From Gracilibacillus dipsosauri (GTDB lineage: Bacteria > Bacillota > Bacilli > Bacillales > Amphibacillaceae): a DNA stretch of 64,000 nucleotides. The translations under genes and the position numbers were made by a program. The number at the start of each line of letters is the position of its first letter. The stretch's first letter is position 1. The notes under the pieces were generated by a model. The model made no database searches and was not told the origin of the DNA. It saw only the letters and a list, made by a program, of their open reading frames with translations. The stretch covers positions 124,001 to 188,000 of the forward strand of contig NZ_QGTD01000004.1 of NCBI RefSeq assembly GCF_003176895.1. The letters run 5' to 3'. Below are positions 34,765-43,309 of the stretch, piece after piece.

Positions 34765-36015
34765 ATGAAAAACATAAAACAGTTAAAGTTCTGGAACTTT
34801 GGCGGGATGTATTACTTTTATTTCATGATCTGGGCATTAATATTTGCCTTTTTACCATTTTGGTTAGACAAAACAGCGAACCTCAGCACTAGCGTCGCAG
34901 GTCTAGTGTTCTCTGCTATGGCCGTGACTGCACTTATTTTGGAACCTATCTATGGTCTTATCCAAGATAAATTAGGTCTTAAAAAATATTTATTCGGTTT
35001 TGTTGTTTTATGCCTTTTATTTATCGGACCATTTGTTCAATTTGCTTTTCTTCCACTACTAGAAATGAACGCAATCTTTGGCGCCATTGTTGGTGGGGCA
35101 TACTTAAGTTTATGTTTAAATGGCGGTGTCGGTGTTGTCGAAGCCTACATCGAACGGTCAACCCGTGCCAGTAACTACGAATATGGACATGTTCGTTTAT
35201 TCGGTTCACTAGCAGGTGGTACTGCTGCATTTATCGGTGGTATCATGTTTGTTCGAAATCCATACAGTATTTTTTGGGCGTGTACCGTATCTGCAGTCAT
35301 TCTTGGTGTGCTATTATGGGCACTTCGTGTGAAAAAGGAAGAAAAAGAAAAGGTTCATGCACCAGAGGTAGAAGAAGAGGAATCACCGGTTACGAAGGAA
35401 AATATTTTGAATGTATTTAAGAATAGAAGCTTCTGGGGATTCTGTATCATGATGATCGGGATCGCGACAATGTTTGATGTTTTTGATCAGCAATTCCCGA
35501 ACTATTTTGCTAGCTTCTTTGATGATGCATCTCGAGGAGAGCTTGTCTTTAGCCGTATTGCTTCTGTACAAGTATTCCTGGAAGCAGGCTTTATGATTCT
35601 CGCTCCATGGTTTATTAATAAAATCGGGGCTAAAAATGGACTAATTCTAGCAGGAATCGTTTTATTTGTCCGTGTTCTTGGTTCTGCTTATTTGACAGAG
35701 GTATGGATGTTAGCATTCTGGAGGTTACTAGCAGCAATCGAAATGCCTTTAATGCTAGTTTCGATTATGAAATATATCACTGGCGTATTTGATGTTCGCC
35801 TATCAGCCACCGTCTACATGCTTGGATTTAATTTCGCAAAACAAGTTGGAATTACGATCTTCTCCTACGTAATGGGTACTCTTTATGGATCAATCGGATT
35901 CCAGAATGGATATGTGGTGATGGCAATCATTATTATGGCATTTGTTGTAGTAGGGGCGTTAATTATGAGAAGTGAAAGATATTATACAAAAAATAAAAGC
36001 GCTGCTGCTGCTTAG
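34765..36015 (+). CDS. MFS oligosaccharide:proton symporter (LacY-like OHS family)
   Basis: 416-residue, 12-helix transporter of the LacY-type oligosaccharide:H+ symporters. FWNFGGMYYFYFMIWALIFAFLPFWL at the N terminus and the conserved YEYGHVRLFGSLAGG in helix 5 are characteristic. Its place directly behind the GH43 gene suggests uptake of short arabino- or xylo-oligosaccharides. AAGGAG precedes the start. Ends in a shared terminator. Confidence 0.88.
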   Translation: MKNIKQLKFWNFGGMYYFYFMIWALIFAFLPFWLDKTANLSTSVAGLVFSAMAVTALILEPIYGLIQDKLGLKKYLFGFVVLCLLFIGPFVQFAFLPLLEMNAIFGAIVGGAYLSLCLNGGVGVVEAYIERSTRASNYEYGHVRLFGSLAGGTAAFIGGIMFVRNPYSIFWACTVSAVILGVLLWALRVKKEEKEKVHAPEVEEEESPVTKENILNVFKNRSFWGFCIMMIGIATMFDVFDQQFPNYFASFFDDASRGELVFSRIASVQVFLEAGFMILAPWFINKIGAKNGLILAGIVLFVRVLGSAYLTEVWMLAFWRLLAAIEMPLMLVSIMKYITGVFDVRLSATVYMLGFNFAKQVGITIFSYVMGTLYGSIGFQNGYVVMAIIIMAFVVVGALIMRSERYYTKNKSAAAA

Positions 36016-36039
36016 AGACAAAATGAAGAAATCTTGATG

Positions 36040-36076
36040 AAAACGGAGCTGTCTATATGGCAGTTCCGTTTTCATT
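36040..36076. terminator. Bidirectional terminator
   Basis: AAAACGGAGCTGTC and GGCAGTTCCGTTTT form a long stem between the convergent symporter and DASS genes, with T-rich flanks on both strands. Confidence 0.8.
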
Positions 36077-36077
36077 A

Positions 36078-37541
36078 TTATAAGGTCAAACCTGTCCAAT
36101 CCCAATAGGTGTAATAAAATAGTAGTATACTAATAAAATATATCGGCATTAATAGGAAACTTAACCTCATTAAGTCTTTTGCTTTATAACTGATTTTTTC
36201 CTCTTCAAAATAAACAAGCAAAGCTTTCGAACTTACCGGAAAGGTTAAACAATAATTCATCCCTACTAAACTCAAGAATAAAACAGCGATTCCATTGAAA
36301 CCAAACGAGGTACCAAGCATCAATAGCCCAGGAACTAAAACAATTGCTCTTGTGGTATGGGAAGTAATATACAAATGACTAGTAATGGAAACAAGTAAGA
36401 TAAAACAAAGCATTCCCCAAACAGAAAAGTTAGAAAAACTTGTCACGAATTGAAAAATAGAGGATTCAATCCAGTCTACAACTCCTGTTTCCACAAGATT
36501 TATTCCTAATGCTGTTGCTGCCGATACAAATAAGATCAAATTCCATGATACGGATTTTACCCCTTGTTTCCATGATAGAAGACCAAATTTAGGTGACATA
36601 AACACTAATGCTCCCATGATTGTAATAAAACCGATATCATGTCCGTGAATGCCCTCTGTCACCCATAGAAGGAATAGTGTCCCGATAAAAATTAAAGCCT
36701 TCTTTTCTTTTTCTGTTATTTTTTCATTTTTTGTAAAAATAGAATGCTTCTTCGTTAAGGAAAGTAGAGGGGTAGACTTTCCTCTCATCCATAAAAGTCT
36801 CACAGCTAAATAACTGACAAAACTAATAAATATAGCAAATGGCACTCCCCAAATGAGCCAATTTAAATAAGTAATCGTTTCACCAGTTGTTTTCTCTAAT
36901 ATCTCCACACCAATTAGATGGGAACCAGCTCCGATAAGGGTTGCTGAAGTTGTCATAAGAATGATAGTCGGCACAAACATCGCAAGGACTTGTTTATGTT
37001 TATCGTCTTGAATGAAAGGAGCTAATTCCTTTACAACAGGCAATGTTATCGCCGCCCTCCCCGATGTAGAAGGAATGAAAATAGATAATGGAAGTAAAGC
37101 TATCAGCACATGAAATAAAACACTATTGGAAGTAGCAGAGTTCTTCATAATATTAGTGATTATTCTATTTGCTAAACCAGAAACCTTTATCACCTCCCCG
37201 ATGATGAAAGCCCCTATCATCAGCCAAACAATCTCTAATGAAAAAGAATCATATAAGAGACTAGCGTCTGCTCCTTTTAAAAGAATAATCGATAGTATGG
37301 CTCCAAGCGCTACATAACCCGCAGGAAGCTTTGTCGCAATCCATAAGATCATCGCTATCACAAAAACAATCAGCGCTACCTTGCCTTTGTAATCTAAAGA
37401 ACTAGTAAAGAAGATCGCAAAGCATACTACTATAAATAAGCTTAAGAGAATATAGGAATAGTTAGGCATCGCTAAAAGAGTTTTTTTGAATATCTGATAA
37501 GAAGTAGATTTTCTTCTTTCAATTCTGGTAGTAGCATTCAT
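36078..37541 (-). CDS. DASS/SLC13-family anion symporter, probable glycerate or dicarboxylate uptake
   Basis: 487-residue membrane protein with 11-12 helices. STSGRAAITLPVVKELAP (first substrate motif) and the C-terminal TSHTTRAIVLVPGL with PVSSKALLVYF match the divalent-anion:sodium symporters. Its start overlaps the end of the glycerate kinase gene by 4 bp, so glycerate (or a precursor such as tartronate) is the likely substrate, by context. An N-terminal charged tail of 20 residues precedes helix 1. Confidence 0.82.
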   Translation of the reverse strand: MNATTRIERRKSTSYQIFKKTLLAMPNYSYILLSLFIVVCFAIFFTSSLDYKGKVALIVFVIAMILWIATKLPAGYVALGAILSIILLKGADASLLYDSFSLEIVWLMIGAFIIGEVIKVSGLANRIITNIMKNSATSNSVLFHVLIALLPLSIFIPSTSGRAAITLPVVKELAPFIQDDKHKQVLAMFVPTIILMTTSATLIGAGSHLIGVEILEKTTGETITYLNWLIWGVPFAIFISFVSYLAVRLLWMRGKSTPLLSLTKKHSIFTKNEKITEKEKKALIFIGTLFLLWVTEGIHGHDIGFITIMGALVFMSPKFGLLSWKQGVKSVSWNLILFVSAATALGINLVETGVVDWIESSIFQFVTSFSNFSVWGMLCFILLVSITSHLYITSHTTRAIVLVPGLLMLGTSFGFNGIAVLFLSLVGMNYCLTFPVSSKALLVYFEEEKISYKAKDLMRLSFLLMPIYFISILLFYYTYWDWTGLTL

Positions 37542-38716
37542 ATTATCTCTCGCTTATATTTACGTTTTGCCATTTGATAGCCGATGCGAATTTGCCTCAC
37601 AGCAGCCTCGGCACTATCAGCGATTAACCTTGAAGCATCTTTCATTGCTATTTCTAGAGAAGTTGGACTTTGAATAATACTCGTATATGCATGAATACCA
37701 TTCGTATAATTGATGCTTGCTCCTTCCCCAATCGTTCCCGTAATGGCAATAACAGGAACTCCTAAATTTCCTGCAATCCGTGCCACTTCTGCTGGTATTT
37801 TCCCATTCGGCGTTTGATAATCCAAACAGCCCTCAGCGGTTAATACTAAATCTGCATTTTTGATATGTTCTTCTAATTGTATATATTGCATGATAATGTC
37901 AAAACGGGGATGTAATGTAGCACCAGTAAATGCCATTAGACCTGCTCCTAAGCCTCCCGATGCCCCTCCACCTGGCGTTGTTCTTACATCCACCTCCATT
38001 TGCTGTAAAATTAATTGAGCATAATACTCTAAATTACGCGCCAATTGCTCAGCCTCTTCAGGGTTCGCTCCTTTTTGGGGAGCAAACACACGCGCTACGC
38101 CTCTTGGCCCACAAAGAATGTTATACCAGTTACATGCCACATCGATTTTTACCTTAGAAAGCCGCGGATCTATGCCTGAGATATTGATATTTTCAATGGA
38201 ATGTAAGTCTCCCCCACCACCAATATTTAATGCTTGATGATATTTATCAAGGAAACGAACTCCAAGGGCTTCTGCCATACCCGCTCCTCCATCCGATGTC
38301 CCTGAATCACCACAACCGATCAAAATATCGTCTACACCCAAATCTAAAGCAGACTTTATTAATTGTCCCACACCAAACGTAGTTGTTTTTAAAGGGTTTC
38401 TCTTATTTCTAGGAATAAGCGTTAGACCAGCCACAGCTGCCATTTCTATTACTGCTGTCTTTTTTCCATTTTCCTGAAATATTCCGAAATGGCTCCGAAC
38501 CTTTTCACCAATCGGACCAATTACTTCTCGGTAAATCAGTTCCCCCTTTTTTAGCTTTATAATCGTATGAGCAAATCCTTCCCCACCATCAATCATGGGA
38601 ATCACCATTGTTTCTACATTCGGATCAAACCTTTGTATCCCGTTATTCATGGCTTTCGCAACCCCCTCTGAACTCAAGCACTCCTTGAACCCTGACGGTA
38701 TAATAACAATCTTCAT
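37538..38716 (-). CDS. Glycerate kinase (GlxK/GarK family)
   Basis: 392-residue enzyme that phosphorylates glycerate (2-phosphoglycerate in this family). It starts MKIVIIPSGFKECLSS and has the signature DILIGCGDSGTSDGGAGMAEALG, GGGASGGLGAGLMAF and VLTAEGCLDYQT. Length is normal. First gene of a two-gene operon with the DASS transporter; GGAGG precedes the start. Links glycerate from plant material or glyoxylate breakdown to glycolysis. Confidence 0.93.
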   Translation of the reverse strand: MKIVIIPSGFKECLSSEGVAKAMNNGIQRFDPNVETMVIPMIDGGEGFAHTIIKLKKGELIYREVIGPIGEKVRSHFGIFQENGKKTAVIEMAAVAGLTLIPRNKRNPLKTTTFGVGQLIKSALDLGVDDILIGCGDSGTSDGGAGMAEALGVRFLDKYHQALNIGGGGDLHSIENINISGIDPRLSKVKIDVACNWYNILCGPRGVARVFAPQKGANPEEAEQLARNLEYYAQLILQQMEVDVRTTPGGGASGGLGAGLMAFTGATLHPRFDIIMQYIQLEEHIKNADLVLTAEGCLDYQTPNGKIPAEVARIAGNLGVPVIAITGTIGEGASINYTNGIHAYTSIIQSPTSLEIAMKDASRLIADSAEAAVRQIRIGYQMAKRKYKREII

Positions 38717-38826
38717 ACTTGATAGCCTCCCACTTTATCTTTTTTATTTCAAATTGATTATAGTTTTGAAAAATGAGAGAAGAATGAGAGTCTTATGAAA
38801 AGTTCATTAGTTTTAGATGAGAATTG

Positions 38827-38892
38827 TTCAAAATTTTCGCTATGTCGCATTACTTCTTACAAAAATTCTATACTTTCCAAACGCATAAAAAA
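38827..38892 (-). repeat. 66-bp dispersed repeat, copy B (after the parMR terminator)
   Basis: Partner of 31579-31644. On the minus strand it starts with the T-run of the terminator that closes the ParM-ParR operon and ends with GCGAAAATTTTGAA. The remaining part of 38717-38938 contains no gene. Confidence 0.75.
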
Positions 38893-38915
38893 GTCCGCTA
38901 ATCATATTAGCGGAC
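38887..38915 (-). terminator. Terminator of the parM-parR operon
   Basis: GTCCGCTAAT and ATTAGCGGAC form a perfect 10-bp stem with a 3-base loop; six Ts follow on the minus strand. Confidence 0.92.
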
Positions 38916-38938
38916 GTTCAAAAGCTTTCTAGCATAAA

Positions 38939-39523
38939 TCATTTATTCATCTTACTTAAAAAGTCTCCTAAGAGATCATCAAGGTCTTCCTCTTCCGGCT
39001 CCTCTGCTTCTTCTGAATCACGCGTTTGGCTTAATGCTTCATTCCAATCAATCGCATCTAGATCATCGTCAAGCTCTTTGTGATTTACTTTTGTTCGAGT
39101 TGTCTCGTTCTCAAGCTCTGGCTCTTGTTGCTCAGACTCTTCTAGCATCTCTTCCTGTAAGTATAATGCCTCATCAATATTTGTAGCATTACTATTCATG
39201 GAGGCGAGTAGGGATGTAGAGCGAACTGGGTCATTTAACAGATGATACATGATACTTCCTAGCAATGCCTCGGAATGCTCATGCTTAATCCAATTACGTT
39301 GCGCCTTCGTTAGGCGTTTCGGAAGTGGAATGGTGATCGTTTCTTGTTCCTTCGATGTCCCTTCATTTACACCCTTCAGGACAAACTCAGCTATTTTACT
39401 CGAAAAATTCCGTCTTTCTTTTTCCTTTAAATGCTGTAATTCTTTTAAAATATAATCAGGAGTTTCAGAAGGGATACGAAAGGATATCGTCTGACCCCTT
39501 TTGATTTCATTATTTTTATTCAT
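38939..39523 (-). CDS. ParR-like DNA-binding adaptor of the actin-like system
   Basis: 194-residue protein. The N-terminal 55 residues (RGQTISFRIPSETPDYILKELQHLKEKERRNFSSKIAEFVLKG) look like a ribbon-helix-helix DNA-binding domain; a basic stretch PLPKRLTKAQRNWIKHE follows. The last 75 residues are strongly acidic and end in EEDLDDLLGDFLSKMNK, a tail suited to binding filament ends. It lies 9 bp after the ParM-like gene, the standard ParMR order. No close family recognised by sequence; role is inferred from architecture and position. Confidence 0.75.
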   Translation of the reverse strand: MNKNNEIKRGQTISFRIPSETPDYILKELQHLKEKERRNFSSKIAEFVLKGVNEGTSKEQETITIPLPKRLTKAQRNWIKHEHSEALLGSIMYHLLNDPVRSTSLLASMNSNATNIDEALYLQEEMLEESEQQEPELENETTRTKVNHKELDDDLDAIDWNEALSQTRDSEEAEEPEEEDLDDLLGDFLSKMNK

Positions 39524-39532
39524 GTTATCACC

Positions 39533-40693
39533 TTATGATTGAGCAGAGGCTTTTTTCTGTTCCTTTTTATTAGATTTCTTTAAAAATTCGGCAATCAGCT
39601 TATAGTAAGCATTCGCCATCATCCAAATACTTTCTTTTTCATCCTCAAAAAATTCGATATTGTAGCCGTCTAGATTGTTGTTTAAGGTTTTTAAGTATTC
39701 CTTAATGACATTTGATCCACCACCGACAAAATAACAGATTTCGGTTTGTGAATTTTTTTGCCATACATTTCGTAAAAGACGGTATTGTTTCTTTGCCAAT
39801 TCTAAGAGAATTCTATCTGTAATATCATGGACGCTTGTCCGACTTCCTTTTACCATGATGTGATTTCGGTCATTTTTTCTCGTAATAATATCCACGACAT
39901 CTCGTCGACTGTCTAATTCGACCCCATGCTTTGTAAAAATTTCCTCACGAATGGTTTCCAGTGATTCAGATACTCCTAAGTTAAAGCCTTGCGCTTTATC
40001 GTCATCTACAGTTCTGTTTCTAATCACCGCAATATCGGTAGATAAACCGCCAATATCTTGAATAAGAATTTGCTTATCTATTAATTTCTTATTAATAATC
40101 TTCAAGTCCTCATCCATCACTAGGTTAATAAACGCAGCGAACCCTTCCGGATATACTTTTGCTTCATCAAACTTGATGTTTACTTTCTTACCTTGATGCT
40201 GTGGTGTCACTAGAAATTCGATCTGGTGAACGGAACCTATCAGCTTGGAACGATAGCCTGCATCTTTTCCTTCCTTCACTTCTCGAAGTGGTAATCCTGT
40301 TCCTAATGTATAATTTGCATCAACAACTTGATTGGTATTCGACTTAAAAGCCTCTACTGCATCTAAAGCAATGGTAGTAAATAACATGACTAATGTTTGG
40401 TCTTCCTGTGATTTGCTGCTACCAGGATCTAGCTCTGTTGAATTTCCTGCCTTTGTTGCCAAATGACCAACACGATAAATAGTGTTATTCTCTTTTAATG
40501 CCGGTGAGTGTATACGAATGTGCAACCCTTCTAGAGGATCTTTCTGATCTAACTCTTCAATTCCGATTACTGGACGGTCTTCTGTATCGATGGCAACAAT
40601 ATTTGGAATGTTAATTTCCCTTTCCATTTCTCCAAATATTGCTTTAACCGAATCATTTCCTACATCAATTGCTGCTATTCTTGATTGACTCAT
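39533..40693 (-). CDS. parM: ParM/StbA-family actin-like filament protein
   Basis: 386-residue actin-like ATPase. Phosphate-1 motif AAIDVGNDSVKAIFGE, phosphate-2 motif QDIGGLSTDIAVIRN and the adenosine-site YFVGGGSNVIKEYLK are in order, as in plasmid ParM, AlfA and Alp proteins that push DNA copies apart. Start at 40693 is chosen because GAGAGGA precedes it; a longer reading from 40714 lacks support. Immediately upstream is a cluster of phased 14-bp repeats, the expected position of a centromere (parC). No replication gene is in the window, so it appears chromosomal or on a very large replicon. Confidence 0.88.
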   Translation of the reverse strand: MSQSRIAAIDVGNDSVKAIFGEMEREINIPNIVAIDTEDRPVIGIEELDQKDPLEGLHIRIHSPALKENNTIYRVGHLATKAGNSTELDPGSSKSQEDQTLVMLFTTIALDAVEAFKSNTNQVVDANYTLGTGLPLREVKEGKDAGYRSKLIGSVHQIEFLVTPQHQGKKVNIKFDEAKVYPEGFAAFINLVMDEDLKIINKKLIDKQILIQDIGGLSTDIAVIRNRTVDDDKAQGFNLGVSESLETIREEIFTKHGVELDSRRDVVDIITRKNDRNHIMVKGSRTSVHDITDRILLELAKKQYRLLRNVWQKNSQTEICYFVGGGSNVIKEYLKTLNNNLDGYNIEFFEDEKESIWMMANAYYKLIAEFLKKSNKKEQKKASAQS

Positions 40694-40829
40694 ATGTATC
40701 CATCCTCTCATCATTTGCTTTTAGACTTCTTTCTAAAAATAAAGCCTTAAAAAAAGAATATTTTATTATCTGTATTCCTTCAATGGTTTTCGTAAAAAAG
40801 AAAGATAATTGTAATCTTTTCACGAAAGA

Positions 40830-40973
40830 CTTCACTTGTATACGAAAATGTTTATGTTGTTTACACTTGTGTACACTTCCTTATATTACAACATGTACAC
40901 ACTTTTGTAAACATGTATACGTTAAATGTGTACATGTAAACATTTTTGTAATCTTGTGTACTGTAATGTTTAC
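40830..40973. repeat. Phased GTNNAC repeat cluster, candidate centromere (parC)
   Basis: At least six 14-bp units made of two 6-mers close to GTRWAC separated by AT or TT: 40830-40843, 40861-40874, 40887-40900, 40907-40920 (GTAAACATGTATAC), 40928-40941 (GTGTACATGTAAAC) and 40948-40961, then a partial one ending at 40973. The last four full units start 20, 21 and 20 bp apart, so they face one side of the helix. The cluster lies in the otherwise gene-free 40694-41127, just upstream of parM. Confidence 0.75.
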
Positions 40974-41127
40974 GCAATGTTTCTTTACCTAAAAAAATAT
41001 GTATTTCCATAAAACTAGAATTATTTTTTTTACCAAAAGCATGACATCCAACAATAAGGGATTGATCATCTCGAAATTTGAAGAAATGTGAGGCTTTTGG
41101 GAGTTTAGTGCAATGAAAAGATGTACA

Positions 41128-42444
41128 TTAGTTAACTAAAGGTAGCCACCCTTTTAAGATTGCTCCTCCGTCTGGATGATTATCTGCAAGCAGATCACCT
41201 CCGTGTCTTTTCATCAATCTCTTACATATCGATAATCCTAATCCTATTCCACCTGTTGAACGATTTCTCGATGCTTCCCCACGATAAAGAGGTTCAAACA
41301 CACGTTGTAGCTCCTCAGAAGTAAAGCCCGCTCCTGTATCCCGGATAGTAAAGAAAGCTTTATTTTTACACTTATAACAATCGATCATTATCTTACCGTG
41401 TTCAGGAGTATATCTGACCGCATTATCTAATAAGTTATTTAGCACACGCTCTAATGAGTGTATATCTGCCATAACCAGACAATTCTCATCAAAACCCCCA
41501 GCTCTTATAGAAATGAACTTTCTTTCAGCTTGTGTTTCCAAACTCCCAATCGACCTCTGTACTATACTGGCTAGGTCAACCTTTATTTTTTCAAGCTCAA
41601 TGTTTAAATATTCCGCCTTTGTATAGGTGAAAAGTTCCTCTACCAGTCGACCCAATTGTGCTGATTTTTCTTTACAAACCGACAGGTATTCCGCCATTTT
41701 CTCTGGGGAATCCGCAATCCCTTGCTCCAATCCATCCAAATAACCTCTTAAAGCGAATAACGGTGTTCGTAAATCATGTGCAACAGCAGCAACTACAAAA
41801 CGACGCTCTTCTTCCAGTTCCACTTGCTTCTGGAAAGCTTCCTTAAGACCGCCTACCATCACTTTAAACCCTTCATTCACCTCAGCTATTTCCGTGATAT
41901 GGGACGATGGCAACTTGACATCCAAATCTCCATTCGCAATTTCTCGAGCACTAACGCTCATTTCCTCAAGCGGTTTGAGAATAAATCTTCGCATTTCAAA
42001 TCCAACTATAAAAAAAGAAAGCATTAATCCTACAAATGCTGCGATCAAAGGAATCACTCTCGAATTTGATTGATATATCACTACCCTTCCGAGCAGTTTT
42101 CCGTCCTGTAGAATTGAAAAATGTTCTTTCACCCTAAATTTTGAAACCTCCTCATCATCTGTTTGGAAAATTTCTTGATCGGACGGAGATAGAATCACCA
42201 CATCCATATTTATCTTTTCTAATTGTTGGCTTATTTGGTTTTGCCAAGCGGAATCTGTCCAATTTCCTGAGTTTTTCTCAATCTGTTGAACGACTGTCTC
42301 TATATCTTTTTGATTAGCTTCATCCCCACTAATATTGAACGACTTTGTTTCCAAAAAGTTGGCAGCTACATAAAATATCCATGGCAATAAAAGAATGAGG
42401 AATAAGCTTAGCATGGTAAACTTTCGAATACGAATAGTTTTCAT
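41128..42444 (-). CDS. Sensor histidine kinase with HAMP domain
   Basis: 438-residue kinase. Two membrane helices (about 9-28 and 148-168) enclose an extracellular sensor of some 120 residues. A HAMP segment (RRFILKPLEEMSVSAREIANGDLDVKLP) is followed by H-box AHDLRTPLFALRGYLDGLEQG and the ATP-binding boxes NNLLDNAVRYTPEHG, DTGAGF and GGIGLGLSICKRL. AAAGGAG precedes the start, which lies one base beyond the regulator stop. Stimulus unknown. Confidence 0.92.
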   Translation of the reverse strand: MKTIRIRKFTMLSLFLILLLPWIFYVAANFLETKSFNISGDEANQKDIETVVQQIEKNSGNWTDSAWQNQISQQLEKINMDVVILSPSDQEIFQTDDEEVSKFRVKEHFSILQDGKLLGRVVIYQSNSRVIPLIAAFVGLMLSFFIVGFEMRRFILKPLEEMSVSAREIANGDLDVKLPSSHITEIAEVNEGFKVMVGGLKEAFQKQVELEEERRFVVAAVAHDLRTPLFALRGYLDGLEQGIADSPEKMAEYLSVCKEKSAQLGRLVEELFTYTKAEYLNIELEKIKVDLASIVQRSIGSLETQAERKFISIRAGGFDENCLVMADIHSLERVLNNLLDNAVRYTPEHGKIMIDCYKCKNKAFFTIRDTGAGFTSEELQRVFEPLYRGEASRNRSTGGIGLGLSICKRLMKRHGGDLLADNHPDGGAILKGWLPLVN

Positions 42445-42445
42445 T

Positions 42446-43135
42446 TTATTCTCCTTTAAATCGATAGCCAACACCCCATACATTGACAATGAATTTTGGA
42501 TCATTTGGATCAAGCTCTATCTTCTCACGAAGACGGCTTAGATGAACACGAACTGTATGTTTATCACCGACCCCGTCCCAAAATTTTTCAAGTAATTGAT
42601 CATAAGTAAAAACGTAATTGGGATGTTCGGCAAATAATTTTAGTAACTCATATTCCTTAGGTGTGAGCATGATATTCTCACCATCCAGTAATACTTCTCT
42701 CGAGGCCATATCCAAATGAAGCGACCCATATGATAAAACCTTCTTTTTCTGTTCCTTTCTATAGCCAGATCGCCGTAAAACCGCCTTCACCCTTGCAACA
42801 ATCTCCCCTGGCGAAGCCGTTTTGACTATATAATCATCCCCACCAAGTGCCAAGCCGCGAATTTTGTCCACATCGTCACTTCGAGCACTTAGGAAAAGAA
42901 TAGGGATATTACTTTGTTCCCGGATCTCCCTACATAAATCAAAACCACTCTGACCTGGCATCATGATATCAAGGATCATACAATCAACAACACTCTGATG
43001 AAACACAGCTAATGCCTCGTCGGTGTTAAAAGCAGTTTTCACATAAAAGGACGCATTCTCCAAAAAGTCTCTTAATAGCGCCACAATACTTTCATCATCA
43101 TCTACGACCAGAACGGTATCTAATTTCTCCATCAT
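42446..43135 (-). CDS. OmpR-family response regulator
   Basis: 229-residue regulator: receiver with DDDES, phosphorylation Asp in DCMILDIMMPGQSG, and Lys in YIVKTASPGE. The winged helix has MLTPKEYELLKLFAEHPNYVFTYDQLLEKFW and TVRVHLSRLREKIELDPNDPKFIVNVWGVGYRF. Start at 43135 (second ATG at 43132 also possible) follows AGAGGGTAGGA. Operon with the kinase. The divergent DJ-1 fusion gene 174 bp away is a candidate target. Confidence 0.92.
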   Translation of the reverse strand: MMEKLDTVLVVDDDESIVALLRDFLENASFYVKTAFNTDEALAVFHQSVVDCMILDIMMPGQSGFDLCREIREQSNIPILFLSARSDDVDKIRGLALGGDDYIVKTASPGEIVARVKAVLRRSGYRKEQKKKVLSYGSLHLDMASREVLLDGENIMLTPKEYELLKLFAEHPNYVFTYDQLLEKFWDGVGDKHTVRVHLSRLREKIELDPNDPKFIVNVWGVGYRFKGE

Positions 43136-43309
43136 CGTTCCTACCCTCTCCACTTCATTTATCTTAAGTTTATCATTTTTGCATTAAGCAACAAATTCAG
43201 TAGGTTGTATTGTGATGATTTTGTGATATTTTTGTACCCTCATTTGAGACATTTTATTGTTATTCTTTCCATGTGGTTCAGATGATCATTAACTAAAGGA
43301 GGTTATTCA

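Noticed and set aside
40669-40992. 107-residue plus-strand open frame
   Set aside because: It overlaps the parM start and the iteron cluster and is a translation of the repeats with many Cys codons.
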